From NCBI RefSeq assembly GCF_000179915.2, contig NC_014963.1, forward strand, positions 1,488,001 through 1,552,000: a DNA stretch of 64,000 nt, written 5' to 3'. Source of the stretch: Terriglobus saanensis SP1PR4. Its GTDB lineage: Bacteria; Acidobacteriota; Terriglobia; Terriglobales; Acidobacteriaceae. Position 1 is the stretch's first letter; every line of letters starts with the position of its first letter. Below are positions 18,042 through 26,654 of this stretch, one piece after another. The position numbers and the translations under genes are program-made. The notes below the pieces were generated by a model. It made no database searches. It saw nothing but the letters and a program-made list of their open reading frames with translations, and had not been told where the DNA came from.

Positions 18042-18752
18042 GTGGAAACGCACATCCGTTCGACCAAGCCAGACCTCGCCCACACGCCTACTATTGCGGA
18101 CTGGGCCAACCAGAATCGCCAGAAGCTCGTTTTCGCGGTTTCGGCGCTGCTGGTCTTGATCCTCGTCGTGGTCGGTTCCGTCTTGATCTACAACACCCGT
18201 TCCGCCAGCGCGCAGCAGCAGTTTGACGCCGCTATGCGAACCTACGAGTCGCCCGTCGCTTCCCCAGGACAGCCACTTCCTCCGGGAACGAAGAGCTTTT
18301 CTTCCGATGCGGAGAAGGCAAAGCAGGCAAACAGCGAATTTTCTGTCGTGGCCGATAAGTACGGTATGACCTCCGCCGGTCGCAACGCCAAGTACATGGC
18401 CGGAGTCACGGCTGCGGAGAGCGGACAGACCGCCACCGCCGAAAAGACGTTGAAGGAAGTCGCTTCCGGCTGGAACGGCGACACCAGTTCGCTTGCTAAT
18501 TTGGCCCTCGCGCACCTCTACCGTCAGAGCGGTCGCGACGCCGATGCAATTGCGATCTACAAGCATCTCAGCGAGAAGCCGACGACCGTCGTTCCTGCAG
18601 GCCTGGCTCAGATGCAGCTCGCCGACCTCTATGAAGCGGAGAACAAGCCCGCCGAAGCCAAGAAGATCTATGCGCAGCTGAAGGACAAGGACGCGAAGTC
18701 CGCCGCTGGCGAAATGGCCGCGCAAAAGCTCTCCGGCGCTCCGGTTCAGTAA
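18042..18752 (+). CDS. Membrane-anchored TPR protein, YfgM-like
   Basis: 236 residues from a GTG at 18042 that follows AAGGA by 6-7 nt; an ATG at 18003 is in frame but lacks this signal. A cytoplasmic N-terminus (TIADWANQNRQ) leads into one membrane helix (LVFAVSALLVLILVVVGSVLI), then a TPR-like helical domain (about 45-230) with pairs such as ANLALAHLYRQSGRDADAIAIY and MQLADLYEAENKPAEAKKIY. This matches the tetratricopeptide family of YfgM, which works with SecYEG and periplasmic chaperones in E. coli. That role is only inferred here. Confidence 0.8.
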   Translation: METHIRSTKPDLAHTPTIADWANQNRQKLVFAVSALLVLILVVVGSVLIYNTRSASAQQQFDAAMRTYESPVASPGQPLPPGTKSFSSDAEKAKQANSEFSVVADKYGMTSAGRNAKYMAGVTAAESGQTATAEKTLKEVASGWNGDTSSLANLALAHLYRQSGRDADAIAIYKHLSEKPTTVVPAGLAQMQLADLYEAENKPAEAKKIYAQLKDKDAKSAAGEMAAQKLSGAPVQ

Positions 18753-18754
18753 GC

Positions 18755-18979
18755 ATGCAGGACCTCGGACGGCTGCTTCTGGGCGCAGGATTACTTCTCT
18801 GCGTCCTCGGAGCAGCCGTTCTTCTCTTTGGCCGGATGGGCGTGCCCCTCGGCCGCCTACCCGGAGATATGAATTGGCGTGGCAAAGGATGGTCTGTTTC
18901 CTTCCCGCTCATGACGTCCATCCTCTTCAGCGTCGTCCTGTCGCTTTTGTTCTACCTCTTTGGCCGGATCCGCAGATAA
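18755..18979 (+). CDS. DUF2905 small membrane protein
   Basis: 74 residues: a first hydrophobic helix (LLLGAGLLLCVLGAAVLLFG), a conserved loop GVPLGRLPGDMNWRGKGWSV and a second helix (LMTSILFSVVLSLLFYLFG). That loop is the hallmark of the DUF2905 family, whose function is unknown. It starts 2 nt after the TPR gene stop and is clearly cotranscribed. Confidence 0.85.
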   Translation: MQDLGRLLLGAGLLLCVLGAAVLLFGRMGVPLGRLPGDMNWRGKGWSVSFPLMTSILFSVVLSLLFYLFGRIRR

Positions 18980-19014
18980 CAAGACTCCGCTCCGCTGCTA
19001 GACTTTCCTTTGCT

Positions 19015-20529
19015 ATGGCTGCTGACGAATCCACGCCGACATCGCTGGCCGCGTTTCACAAGCGCCCACGAAAAGCCGCGCCCGCCCGCCAACCCGCAAC
19101 TACAGACGTCCAGGGACAACTAGGACTCCTCTTTGTAGAGCAGACCGAACCCTCGCCGAAGATCGCCAAAATCGACCCGCCCAAAAAGGAACGCAAGGTC
19201 TGGACCGTGCGCTCACTCGTCGCGGATCTGCGTGGACACGTGGAAAAGGACTACTCCGACGAGTGGGTGGAAGGCGAGATCTCCAACTGCCGCTCGGCAC
19301 CCAGCGGACACTTTTATTTCACGCTGAAAGACGGCGATGCGCAGTTGCCGGTAGTCCTCTTCCGCAGGCAGGCGATGCTTTTGCGTTGGAAACCGGAGGA
19401 TGGCCAATCGGTCCTCGTGCGCGGAAGCGTCTCTGTCTACGAGAGTCGCGGCCAACTGCAGCTGATTGCAGAGACACTGGAGCCTCGCGGCGAAGGTGCA
19501 TTGCGCCTGGCCTACGAACAACTGCGTCAAAAGCTTCTGGCCGAAGGTCTCTTCGACGCCGAACGCAAGCGCGCTCTTCCGCGTTTCCCCAAAACCATTG
19601 GAGTCATCACTTCGACAGCGGGTGCTGTCCTGCGCGACATCGCCAACATCTCCAAACGCCGGCACGCCTGCCTCAACCTGCTCATTTATCCGGCCCTGAT
19701 GCAGGGCGCGGAGTCGGCCGACGAGGTACGAGCGGCCATCGCTTACTTCAATTCAGAAGCAGCGCCCAAAGTAGACCTGATCCTCATCGCACGTGGCGGA
19801 GGATCGACGGAAGACCTCTGGGGATTCAACAATGAAGCCCTCGCGCGCGCCATCGCTGCGAGTGGTCTTCCCGTTGTCTCCGCCATCGGACACGAGACCG
19901 ACTTTACGATTGCAGACTTCGTCGCCGACCTCCGAGCGCCCACCCCATCCGCTGCTGCCGAACTCATCACCGAGCATCAGCACCGCGTAGGGGAACAGGT
20001 CGACATGCTGGAAACCAGGCTGGAGCGCGCGATGCGCTATCAGCAGATGCATGCGCGGCAGAGCTTTGCTCGGCTTAACTCCGCAATCGCAGTGAGCCGT
20101 GTGCGCGACGCCGTAGAACGCCGCCAGCAGCATGTCGACGCCCTGCGCTTCCGCGCGGAGAATGCCATGTCCACCCTGCTCCAGCGGCACAATGTCCTCC
20201 TGACCGGGGTGCAGCACAGGCTGGCGCGGCAGGATGCCGGACGTCGTGTGGATGCGGATCGAAGACTCTTTACGCTGTTGGAGCAAAGATTGGGCGCGAG
20301 CATGATCGCTCCGTTGCAGCAGATGCGTATGCATCTAAGGACCGAGGACGCACGTCTGCGCGCCTTGAGCCCGGAATCGGTGCTGCGTCGCGGCTACGCC
20401 CTGGTCTTCGACGCGAAGGGAAGATTGTTACGGAACGCCGCAGAGGTTCAGGATGGTGATGCTATCGTGGCCAGGCTGGCGTCCGGCGAGATTAAAGCCC
20501 GCGTGACGGACGACGAAGGAAACGCATGA
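19015..20529 (+). CDS. xseA: Exodeoxyribonuclease VII large subunit
   Basis: About 504 residues from the ATG at 19015; the frame is open further upstream but overlaps DUF2905. A roughly 60-residue Lys/Pro-rich extension precedes the OB-fold domain (WTVRSLVADLRGHVEKDYSDEWVEGEISN). The catalytic core carries RFPKTIGVITSTAGAVLRDI, LILIARGGGSTEDLWGFN, VSAIGHETDFTIADFVAD and RAPTPSAAAEL; a long coiled coil and the C-terminal SPESVLRRGYALV follow. It degrades single-stranded DNA with XseB in repair. No small-subunit gene is adjacent. Its stop overlaps glmM (ATGA). Confidence 0.95.
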   Translation: MAADESTPTSLAAFHKRPRKAAPARQPATTDVQGQLGLLFVEQTEPSPKIAKIDPPKKERKVWTVRSLVADLRGHVEKDYSDEWVEGEISNCRSAPSGHFYFTLKDGDAQLPVVLFRRQAMLLRWKPEDGQSVLVRGSVSVYESRGQLQLIAETLEPRGEGALRLAYEQLRQKLLAEGLFDAERKRALPRFPKTIGVITSTAGAVLRDIANISKRRHACLNLLIYPALMQGAESADEVRAAIAYFNSEAAPKVDLILIARGGGSTEDLWGFNNEALARAIAASGLPVVSAIGHETDFTIADFVADLRAPTPSAAAELITEHQHRVGEQVDMLETRLERAMRYQQMHARQSFARLNSAIAVSRVRDAVERRQQHVDALRFRAENAMSTLLQRHNVLLTGVQHRLARQDAGRRVDADRRLFTLLEQRLGASMIAPLQQMRMHLRTEDARLRALSPESVLRRGYALVFDAKGRLLRNAAEVQDGDAIVARLASGEIKARVTDDEGNA

Positions 20530-21869
20530 GAAAGCTGTTTGGGACCGATGGAATTCGTGGAGTGGCCGGTGTCGCTCCTTTGGATAAACGCACGATCTTC
20601 GCCATTGGCGTGGCCATGGCGCATCACGTGACCAGCGATGGAGCACAGCCGAAGATCATGCTCGGCATAGACACACGCGAGTCCAGCGAATGGATCTCTG
20701 CCACCATCACCGCAGGTCTCCGCAAGGGCGGGGCCGCCGTGGAGAGCGCGGGCGTAATCACCACGCCGGCCATTGCCTTCCTCACGCGCACACACGGCTT
20801 CAGCGCAGGCATCGTCATCTCTGCGTCGCACAATCCCTGGCAGGACAACGGCATCAAGGTCTTCGGTCCGGATGGATACAAGCTCGCGGATGCTACCGAA
20901 CTTGCCATCGAAGAAGAGATCTTCAAGATCCTCGCCTCCGATGTCCTCGAGACGGAAGCCGTACCGCCAGAGGTCGAAGAGTCCGATCGCGCCGAGTATG
21001 TGCTGGCATTGAAAGCTGCTGTGGACGGCCTCTCGCTCGATGGCAAGCGGATCGTGATCGACTGCGCCAACGGAGCAGCGTCCTCCGTTGCGGCCCAACT
21101 CTTTGCCGGTCTGAGCGGTGAAGTCCGCATTCATAACGCGAGTCCCGATGGCCGCAACATCAACGAAAACTGCGGTGCTCTGCATCCCGAAGTCGTCGCG
21201 AAGATGGTTCTCGCGGAAAAGGCCGATCTAGGCATCACCTTCGACGGCGATGCCGACCGCGTCCTCTTCGCAGATGAGAACGGCAAAGTCGTCAATGGCG
21301 ACGCCGTCATGCTCCTCGCCGCGCGCGATCTCAAAGAGCGCGGCCTGCTTCAGGGCGATCTCGTCGTGGCCACCACAATGAGCAATATGGGGCTGGAAGC
21401 CGCACTGAAACGCAGCGGCATCCGCATGGTGCGTGCCAACGTCGGCGACAAGTACGTACTCGAACAGATGATCAAGACGGGCGCATCGCTCGGCGGAGAG
21501 CAGAGCGGACACATTCTCTTCAGCGGCCGTTCCACCACGGGAGACGGTCTCCTCACCGCACTCCTTCTGCTGGACATCCTGCATCGCTCGCGGAAATCCC
21601 TTGCCGAACTGACCAGCGATCTCAAGGTCTTTCCGCAGGTCATCGTGAATGTGAAAGTGCGCGAGAAGAGAGCACTCGACACCATTCCGACCGTGGTTTC
21701 TTCGATCTCAGCCGCCGAAATCGATCTCGCGGAGAGCGGTCGGGTGGTCATCCGTTACTCGGGAACGGAAGCCTTGGCCCGCGTCATGATCGAAGCAGAG
21801 GATGAAGCGCTGATGCGGCAACATGCCAACGCCATCGCCGCGGCGATCCAGACAGAGCTTGGACTCTAG
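20526..21869 (+). CDS. glmM: Phosphoglucosamine mutase
   Basis: 447 residues, typical length. It begins KLFGTDGIRGVAG. The phosphoserine loop is ISASHNPWQDNGIK with Ser101, the metal loop is TFDGDADRVLF, the sugar loop GGEQSGHILF, and the phosphate-binding loop RYSGTEALARVMIE. It converts glucosamine-6-phosphate to glucosamine-1-phosphate for UDP-GlcNAc, and so for peptidoglycan and LPS. Its start is coupled to xseA through ATGA. Confidence 0.97.
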   Translation: MRKLFGTDGIRGVAGVAPLDKRTIFAIGVAMAHHVTSDGAQPKIMLGIDTRESSEWISATITAGLRKGGAAVESAGVITTPAIAFLTRTHGFSAGIVISASHNPWQDNGIKVFGPDGYKLADATELAIEEEIFKILASDVLETEAVPPEVEESDRAEYVLALKAAVDGLSLDGKRIVIDCANGAASSVAAQLFAGLSGEVRIHNASPDGRNINENCGALHPEVVAKMVLAEKADLGITFDGDADRVLFADENGKVVNGDAVMLLAARDLKERGLLQGDLVVATTMSNMGLEAALKRSGIRMVRANVGDKYVLEQMIKTGASLGGEQSGHILFSGRSTTGDGLLTALLLLDILHRSRKSLAELTSDLKVFPQVIVNVKVREKRALDTIPTVVSSISAAEIDLAESGRVVIRYSGTEALARVMIEAEDEALMRQHANAIAAAIQTELGL

Positions 21870-21872
21870 CTT

Positions 21873-22256
21873 TCAGTCTCCCCGGAAGCTATGAATCATG
21901 CGGCGGTCCTTTTTGGTCGGGCGCACGCTCGGCTCAAAGTGGGCCAGAGCCTTACGCTCTGCTTCAGCTTTGGCGCGTAGTTCTCGGCTGGCTTTCGTCT
22001 CTTCAAAGAGCGTCTGTGCTACCGTCGCCGGGCCGCGCATTTCGCTAAGGAGAAGAACTTTCACCTCGTAATCTCCGGCGGGAGAGCTGATCCGAAGCAT
22101 GTCTCCTACGCGAACATCGCGTGCTGGCTTCGCCGTATGCCCGTTGGACTGGACGCGGTTCAGTTCGCAGGCGCGAGCCGCCAGCGCGCGGGTCTTGAAG
22201 AAGCGCGCTGCCCAGAGGAACTTGTCCATGCGGATGGAATTGGAGCTTTCGGGCAT
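21873..22256 (-). CDS. hslR: S4-domain RNA-binding protein, heat shock protein 15 family
   Basis: 127 residues. The N-terminal S4 fold (about 8-70) reads RMDKFLWAARFFKTRALAARAC and then VQSNGHTAKPARDVRVGDML. The basic C-terminal tail SVRPTKKDRRMIHSFRGD is characteristic of Hsp15. In E. coli Hsp15 binds 50S subunits with stalled nascent chains and helps recycle them. It converges on glmM, with 3 nt between the two stop codons. Confidence 0.88.
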   Translation of the reverse strand: MPESSNSIRMDKFLWAARFFKTRALAARACELNRVQSNGHTAKPARDVRVGDMLRISSPAGDYEVKVLLLSEMRGPATVAQTLFEETKASRELRAKAEAERKALAHFEPSVRPTKKDRRMIHSFRGD

Positions 22257-22311
22257 TGACCTTCGCTTGCTGATGTTTCAGGACTCAATGAAATTCTAAC
22301 GTGGCCGCGCG

Positions 22312-23208
22312 TCAGTTCGGTACATACCGGTTAAGGATGTGCTGACCATCGCTTCTGTTAATCAACCAGCGCAGCTCACCATTTTTGAAGTCAAGGCCTT
22401 CATACTCTCCAGAAAAAGGAGCCTGATGCAGCTTCCGTTCCTCGCCATCCGCCAGACGCAGCCCGTACAGCCCACCGTTGTTGTCGGCGATATAGAGAAA
22501 GCCGCCGTTATAGGTGATTCCCTGGATCAACGCGACCGGCGTCGGAAGCGGGATCGTGCGTGTGAGTTGGAAGCCGGGCAGGGAATAGACAAAAAGCTTT
22601 CTGCCATCGCAGTAGGAAGAGACTACAGCCTCGTTCGTATCCGGCAGGATGGTGATGCTGGAGGTCTCGTGGTGGCTCAGGGTGATATCCGTGAAGTAGA
22701 GCCGGTTGAGCGTTTGTGCGTCAAAGACGACAATCGCGGCGCGGGAGGGTGGCGCTGCACACCCCTGCCAGTTTTCTACGATGCCGTAGACCTTCCCTGC
22801 GTAGTAGGCTCCGTCACCCAGATGGATCGTGCCATCGATCAGGGGACTGTAGTTCGCCGCGACGGGGATGTTCTGGAGGTAAGAGCTACTCTTGAATAAA
22901 GCTCCGGTGTCGAAAAAGTAATGCGCGTCCGCGCCGTCCGTGGCATAGCCCTGGTAAACCCCCGTGTTGCCCGATTGACCGATCCACGTGAAGCCATTCA
23001 CCCAGGCTGGCAATACTGTGGGGGAAGGGTCGGGAGTAGTCGGCGCAGAGGGTGAAATGACGGGGCTTCCGGGTTGTGTCACAACCGTGGCGCAGGACGC
23101 GAACGCGGCGCAACCGTCCACAATCCCCGATCCGCAGCCAGCGAGGGGAAGCAACAGCAGAAACAACGGCCCGCGAAACCAGGAGCCGAAAGAACAGATG
23201 CGAACCAT
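22312..23208 (-). CDS. Lipoprotein of unknown function, beta-propeller-like
   Basis: 298 residues. The signal ends in the lipobox LLPLAGC, so it is probably a lipoprotein. A Pro/Ser/Thr-rich linker (about 40-68) is followed by repeats rich in aromatic and Gly residues (VYQGYATDGADAHYF, IVVFDAQTLNRLYFTDITL, GFLYIADNNGGLYGLRL) that look like blades of a propeller or other repeated beta-sheet. No catalytic motif is recognisable. It may be a lineage-specific surface or periplasmic protein. Confidence 0.7.
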   Translation of the reverse strand: MVRICSFGSWFRGPLFLLLLPLAGCGSGIVDGCAAFASCATVVTQPGSPVISPSAPTTPDPSPTVLPAWVNGFTWIGQSGNTGVYQGYATDGADAHYFFDTGALFKSSSYLQNIPVAANYSPLIDGTIHLGDGAYYAGKVYGIVENWQGCAAPPSRAAIVVFDAQTLNRLYFTDITLSHHETSSITILPDTNEAVVSSYCDGRKLFVYSLPGFQLTRTIPLPTPVALIQGITYNGGFLYIADNNGGLYGLRLADGEERKLHQAPFSGEYEGLDFKNGELRWLINRSDGQHILNRYVPN

Positions 23209-23387
23209 GATGCGGCAGACCTCGAAAGAGAAAGCAACACAGAGTGACCATGCGCTCGGCGGTGCTCAGATGGAGCAAAGGTGCATGTACTTTGGGGACA
23301 ATCGAAGCATACATCTACCGGCTAAAAGTCGCCATACAATCCGCGGCTTTCCTATCAGGTCAAAGCGCTTTCAATAAAATCCCATAG

Positions 23388-23807
23388 TTACCGGCCCACT
23401 TTCACGTAGGCCCATCCCGCCTCTTGCTTACGGACCAGTTCCACAACGCCGGACGGGACAGATGTGACGCCTGGCAGCAGGTCGGCCTTCGTGAGATTGT
23501 GGCCCCGCATGGCGTTTTCGCAGGCGACAAAGTGGACGCCGAGCTTCAGCAGGTCGGCGAGTTGCGGTGCGGTGGGCGCGCCCTTGGCCAGGATGGAGAT
23601 ACCAGGGCCGTAGGCGAGCACCTCGACTTCTGTGGCTTCCGGCTTGATACCCGAGAGGAAGTGATCGGCGAGGACCATCGCCGTCTGCCAGTCAGCTTGA
23701 TCGCCGGAGGTCACAACGAAGACGACGTGGTGGGTTTTGCTTTTCGCGTGAAGCGGCGTGATGGCCAGGGCAAGGGCACAGAGAAGAAGGAAAGATTTCT
23801 TGAACAT
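23388..23807 (-). CDS. Periplasmic DsrE-family protein
   Basis: 139 residues with a clear signal peptide (FLLLCALALAITPLHA). The mature part has the DsrE/DsrF fold: HHVVFVVTSGDQADWQTAM, EVLAYGPGISIL, and FVACENAMRGHNLTKADLLPG with the single conserved Cys. DsrE-type proteins bind or relay sulfur or act in small-molecule transfer; the exported clade has no assigned role. It lies 27 nt upstream of, and on the opposite side from, nothing recognisable in sulfur metabolism. Confidence 0.8.
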   Translation of the reverse strand: MFKKSFLLLCALALAITPLHAKSKTHHVVFVVTSGDQADWQTAMVLADHFLSGIKPEATEVEVLAYGPGISILAKGAPTAPQLADLLKLGVHFVACENAMRGHNLTKADLLPGVTSVPSGVVELVRKQEAGWAYVKVGR

Positions 23808-23834
23808 CTGTCCATCATGTCATTCTTCTCGGTA

Positions 23835-24881
23835 TCAGGGTTTCGGAGGTCTGCCTTGTTCCGCTTTCCTCGTCGCGATCAAAAGATCCAGAGCAGAGCT
23901 TTGAATGCCAGCGTTCGTGTGCGTGTAGGGTCCGGACCATCGTTCGTCGAATGCGGTTTTCGGGCCTTGCGCCTTTTCCCAGAGTGACTGGCTGTTGCGC
24001 TGTAATGCGTCTCGGTAGGTTTGGGAGATAGGAAGATCTGAAAGGTTGCGAACGAAGATGCCTTTGAACTGAATGCCATCTTCGCCGCAGTTGGGCTCGC
24101 AGGGATCGTGAAGCACCCCGGCAGGATCTACCAGATGAACCAGCGTAGCCGAGGTGATGGTATTCGCGGTGCTGATCGCCGTTGCATCGTGGTTGAGTGC
24201 CGCGAAACCAGCAAGTGCACCCAGAATGACTCCCTGGTTATACGTCCAGGTGGTTTTGCCATTGTTCTTGCACTCTTTGGTCAGACCGTCGTTAATCAGG
24301 TGATCGGAGTTGATCATGCCCGTTTGCCGAAACCACTTCCACTCACGTTCGGCCCAGTCGCGATAGGCAGCTTGTGGTGCGCCCTGGGTGCGAAGGGCGA
24401 GAGAAGTTGCGACGGAGAAGAAAAGCTCATTCGCGATGGCGTTTTTATATGCGCGCTTCTTGCTCCACCAGATGCCGCCGTCGCACGTCTCGTCCCAGCC
24501 GGTGGTCATGTCCTGAAAGATGGCCTCTGAGGTCTTGAGGTACTTCTCGTCCTTCGTGACGTCATAGACGCGGATCCATGCCAGCGCCCACCAACCTTCA
24601 TCGTCATAGAACTCGTTGAGAAAGCCCGGGAACTTTTTGGGCGCTTGCACAAGTGTGTTTTCGAAGACAGGAAAGTACCGGCGAGTGTGAAGCGTAAGGG
24701 ACAGGTCCGCCAGTGTAGTGATTGAGTTGGCCGAATTCCACCACCCAGCCGTGCTGTAAAGGCCGGTTGTCTTGTTGTAGTCCCTCTGTAGCTGTTTTGC
24801 CGCTGCAGTGAGCTGTTTTGGAGAGGCTTGTGCGATTGCGGGTATGGCAAGGAGGCATGCAAAAAGCAGGAGTCTGCGCAT
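23835..24881 (-). CDS. Glycoside hydrolase family 76 (alpha-1,6-mannanase type), secreted
   Basis: 348 residues from the ATG at 24881 (MRRLLLFACLLAIPAIAQA, a signal peptide); a longer frame upstream lacks sense. The GH76 hallmark, two adjacent Asp residues, is at Asp93-Asp94 in NEFYDDEGWWALAWI. Further family features are DETCDGGIWWSKKRAYKNAIANELFF and TWTYNQGVILGALAGF, which fit the (alpha/alpha)6 barrel. Family members cut alpha-1,6-mannan of fungal walls or act on related cell-wall glycans. Ser/Thr-rich ends are absent, so it is probably soluble in the periplasm or secreted. Confidence 0.87.
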   Translation of the reverse strand: MRRLLLFACLLAIPAIAQASPKQLTAAAKQLQRDYNKTTGLYSTAGWWNSANSITTLADLSLTLHTRRYFPVFENTLVQAPKKFPGFLNEFYDDEGWWALAWIRVYDVTKDEKYLKTSEAIFQDMTTGWDETCDGGIWWSKKRAYKNAIANELFFSVATSLALRTQGAPQAAYRDWAEREWKWFRQTGMINSDHLINDGLTKECKNNGKTTWTYNQGVILGALAGFAALNHDATAISTANTITSATLVHLVDPAGVLHDPCEPNCGEDGIQFKGIFVRNLSDLPISQTYRDALQRNSQSLWEKAQGPKTAFDERWSGPYTHTNAGIQSSALDLLIATRKAEQGRPPKP

Positions 24882-24936
24882 GCCCAAAGGATACAGGTCG
24901 GAGATGTTGCCAGAGGAACGCGGCAAGCTTTGTTCG

Positions 24937-26142
24937 CTACGGACGTACTTCAATACTGATTGCGTCTGGAAGCGCGATGCCAGCAATGTCATCGAAGCCG
25001 GCCCGCACAAGATTGCCGCCGGATCGCTTGCCTGTGTAGAGAGCCTGGTCGCACATCAGGAGAAGATCATCCCAGGTGGTAGCAGAGCCCCGTGCAGAGG
25101 CGAGACCGAAGCTTGCAGTCACTTTGGTCTGAACCTCGCCGTAGACGATCACGAGCTCGGCAACGCAGGAACGGAGCCGTTCGGCAGTCTCTGCCGCCTC
25201 TTCTATGGGGGAGCCAGGAAGCAGAATGGCAAACTCGTCTCCTCCCAGGCGGGCGAGATGATCCGTCTTGCGCAGGCCCTTCTTGAGGCACCCTGCCACA
25301 GCGATCAGGGTAGCGTCCCCACAATGGTGCCCATAGGAGTCGTTGACCGTCTTGAAGTCATCCAGGTCGATGACGATGGCGCACAGGGGTGTCAGAACCT
25401 TACTGCAAAAAGCCAATTCCCGCTCCGCCGCCAGTTCCATGGCACGACGGTTGAGTAACTTCGTGAGTGGATCGGTCGAAGCCTGCGTCTCCAGCTCCGT
25501 TCGCAACAGGCCTGCCGTCATCCAGACATAGGCCACCATGGCGCCACACTGCAGGCAGGAGTTGGCGATCAGAATCGATTGGAAAAAATGCCCGGCACGC
25601 AAATAGTTTGAGGGTGCTCCCCACGAAGTCGTTCCAAAGAGCCGGACCAGATTAGTGCAGGCTAGCGCCGCCATAACTAATGCCATCGGCGTCCCGATCG
25701 GGCGGAGGGTCCCATCCTTCTTGCGGCAGATAAAGATGGCGATATGGGCCTGCTGGCAGCAGAGCACGATGCTGTAAGCGATCAGTCGCGCCTGTGTGTC
25801 GGGATGGATCAAGCCATATTGCACCATGGTGACGACCGCCACGACGATGCAGCCCAGTTGCCAGTAAATCTGTGAGGCCCTTCGTCCGAAAAGTGCGGCA
25901 AGAGACAGGAAGAGTGAAAAGTAGCCCGCAACCACAAACAGATTCCCCCCCAGTATGGAGAGACCATCCGGTATGTGTCCGCGAAGCGCAACGGCGATGG
26001 CGCCCAGAAGAGCGAACAGGTTGTAAAGAGAAAACCAGTGGATGCCGCGTAGACCTTTATAGGTCAAGGAGTTTGTGACCGCCAGAAGGGTATAGAGAGC
26101 CAGCAGCCATACATGCTCGAGATGTAAGACGTGGATCTCCAT
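24937..26142 (-). CDS. Membrane diguanylate cyclase (GGDEF), active-site intact
   Basis: 401 residues. The N-terminal 210 residues hold about six to seven hydrophobic helices, an uncharacterised membrane sensor. The GGDEF domain starts at about residue 220 (TDPLTKLLNRRAM), with the active motif GGDEF at 300-304. The inhibitory I-site RKTD (291-294) lies the usual five residues upstream, so c-di-GMP feedback is expected. It should make c-di-GMP from two GTP in response to an unknown membrane signal. No EAL domain is present. Confidence 0.92.
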   Translation of the reverse strand: MEIHVLHLEHVWLLALYTLLAVTNSLTYKGLRGIHWFSLYNLFALLGAIAVALRGHIPDGLSILGGNLFVVAGYFSLFLSLAALFGRRASQIYWQLGCIVVAVVTMVQYGLIHPDTQARLIAYSIVLCCQQAHIAIFICRKKDGTLRPIGTPMALVMAALACTNLVRLFGTTSWGAPSNYLRAGHFFQSILIANSCLQCGAMVAYVWMTAGLLRTELETQASTDPLTKLLNRRAMELAAERELAFCSKVLTPLCAIVIDLDDFKTVNDSYGHHCGDATLIAVAGCLKKGLRKTDHLARLGGDEFAILLPGSPIEEAAETAERLRSCVAELVIVYGEVQTKVTASFGLASARGSATTWDDLLLMCDQALYTGKRSGGNLVRAGFDDIAGIALPDAISIEVRP

Positions 26143-26654
26143 GGCTCTTCTCTACTCCATTGGTACTTCTGACGTGTGACCCTACTACAACATAACCTGT
26201 GGGGATGGATTGCTAGTGTAACGCAGCCAACCTATCTCTTCAGGAGAGAAATAGATAGTGCAACTTAAGGTAATAGATTTGGTGCGCCCTCGCGAATCGG
26301 CTCGATCCCCGATCGGTAAGCCGCAGGTAGGTGTACCCCCACCTTTCTCCGTCCATCGAATAAAAACAGTGGTTCAAAGAAGCAAAGGATTAGACACTCA
26401 ACTAAGGCAATCTCTCTGCATGCTTACGCATGCTTCCATCGATGTAAAGGTAAAATTAACGTAAGATACGTTGTTCGCTACGCTTCGTTAATCCTTTTAA
26501 ATCAATATGTTACAGTAGCCATCCTATATTTACCGTAAGTCCCTTGCGACCCTTGATCGCTCCTCCCTAAGGTGTGCTCGAAACGAATGTCCCTCTCTTG
26601 TCGTTCCCTATTGAATGGCAGGTAAAGGGATCTCGTTTTCAGAGAGGCCTTTCT
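26143..26654. other. Intergenic region between divergent cyclase and TonB-receptor genes
   Basis: About 510 bases, A+T-richer than the flanks, that must contain both promoters. The only structure I can point to is a short inverted repeat near 26455-26490 (ATTAACG with CGTTAAT). I looked for a c-di-GMP riboswitch because a cyclase is adjacent and saw no convincing match. AGAGAGG at 26641-26647 is the ribosome binding site of the receptor. Confidence 0.5.

Noticed and set aside
22339-22899. 186-codon frame antisense to the lipoprotein gene
   Set aside because: The opposite strand has a lipobox and regular propeller-like repeats; this frame has none.
26143-26654. Possible c-di-GMP riboswitch next to a diguanylate cyclase gene
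   Set aside because: I could not match the conserved core sequence or the two stems of the known classes.
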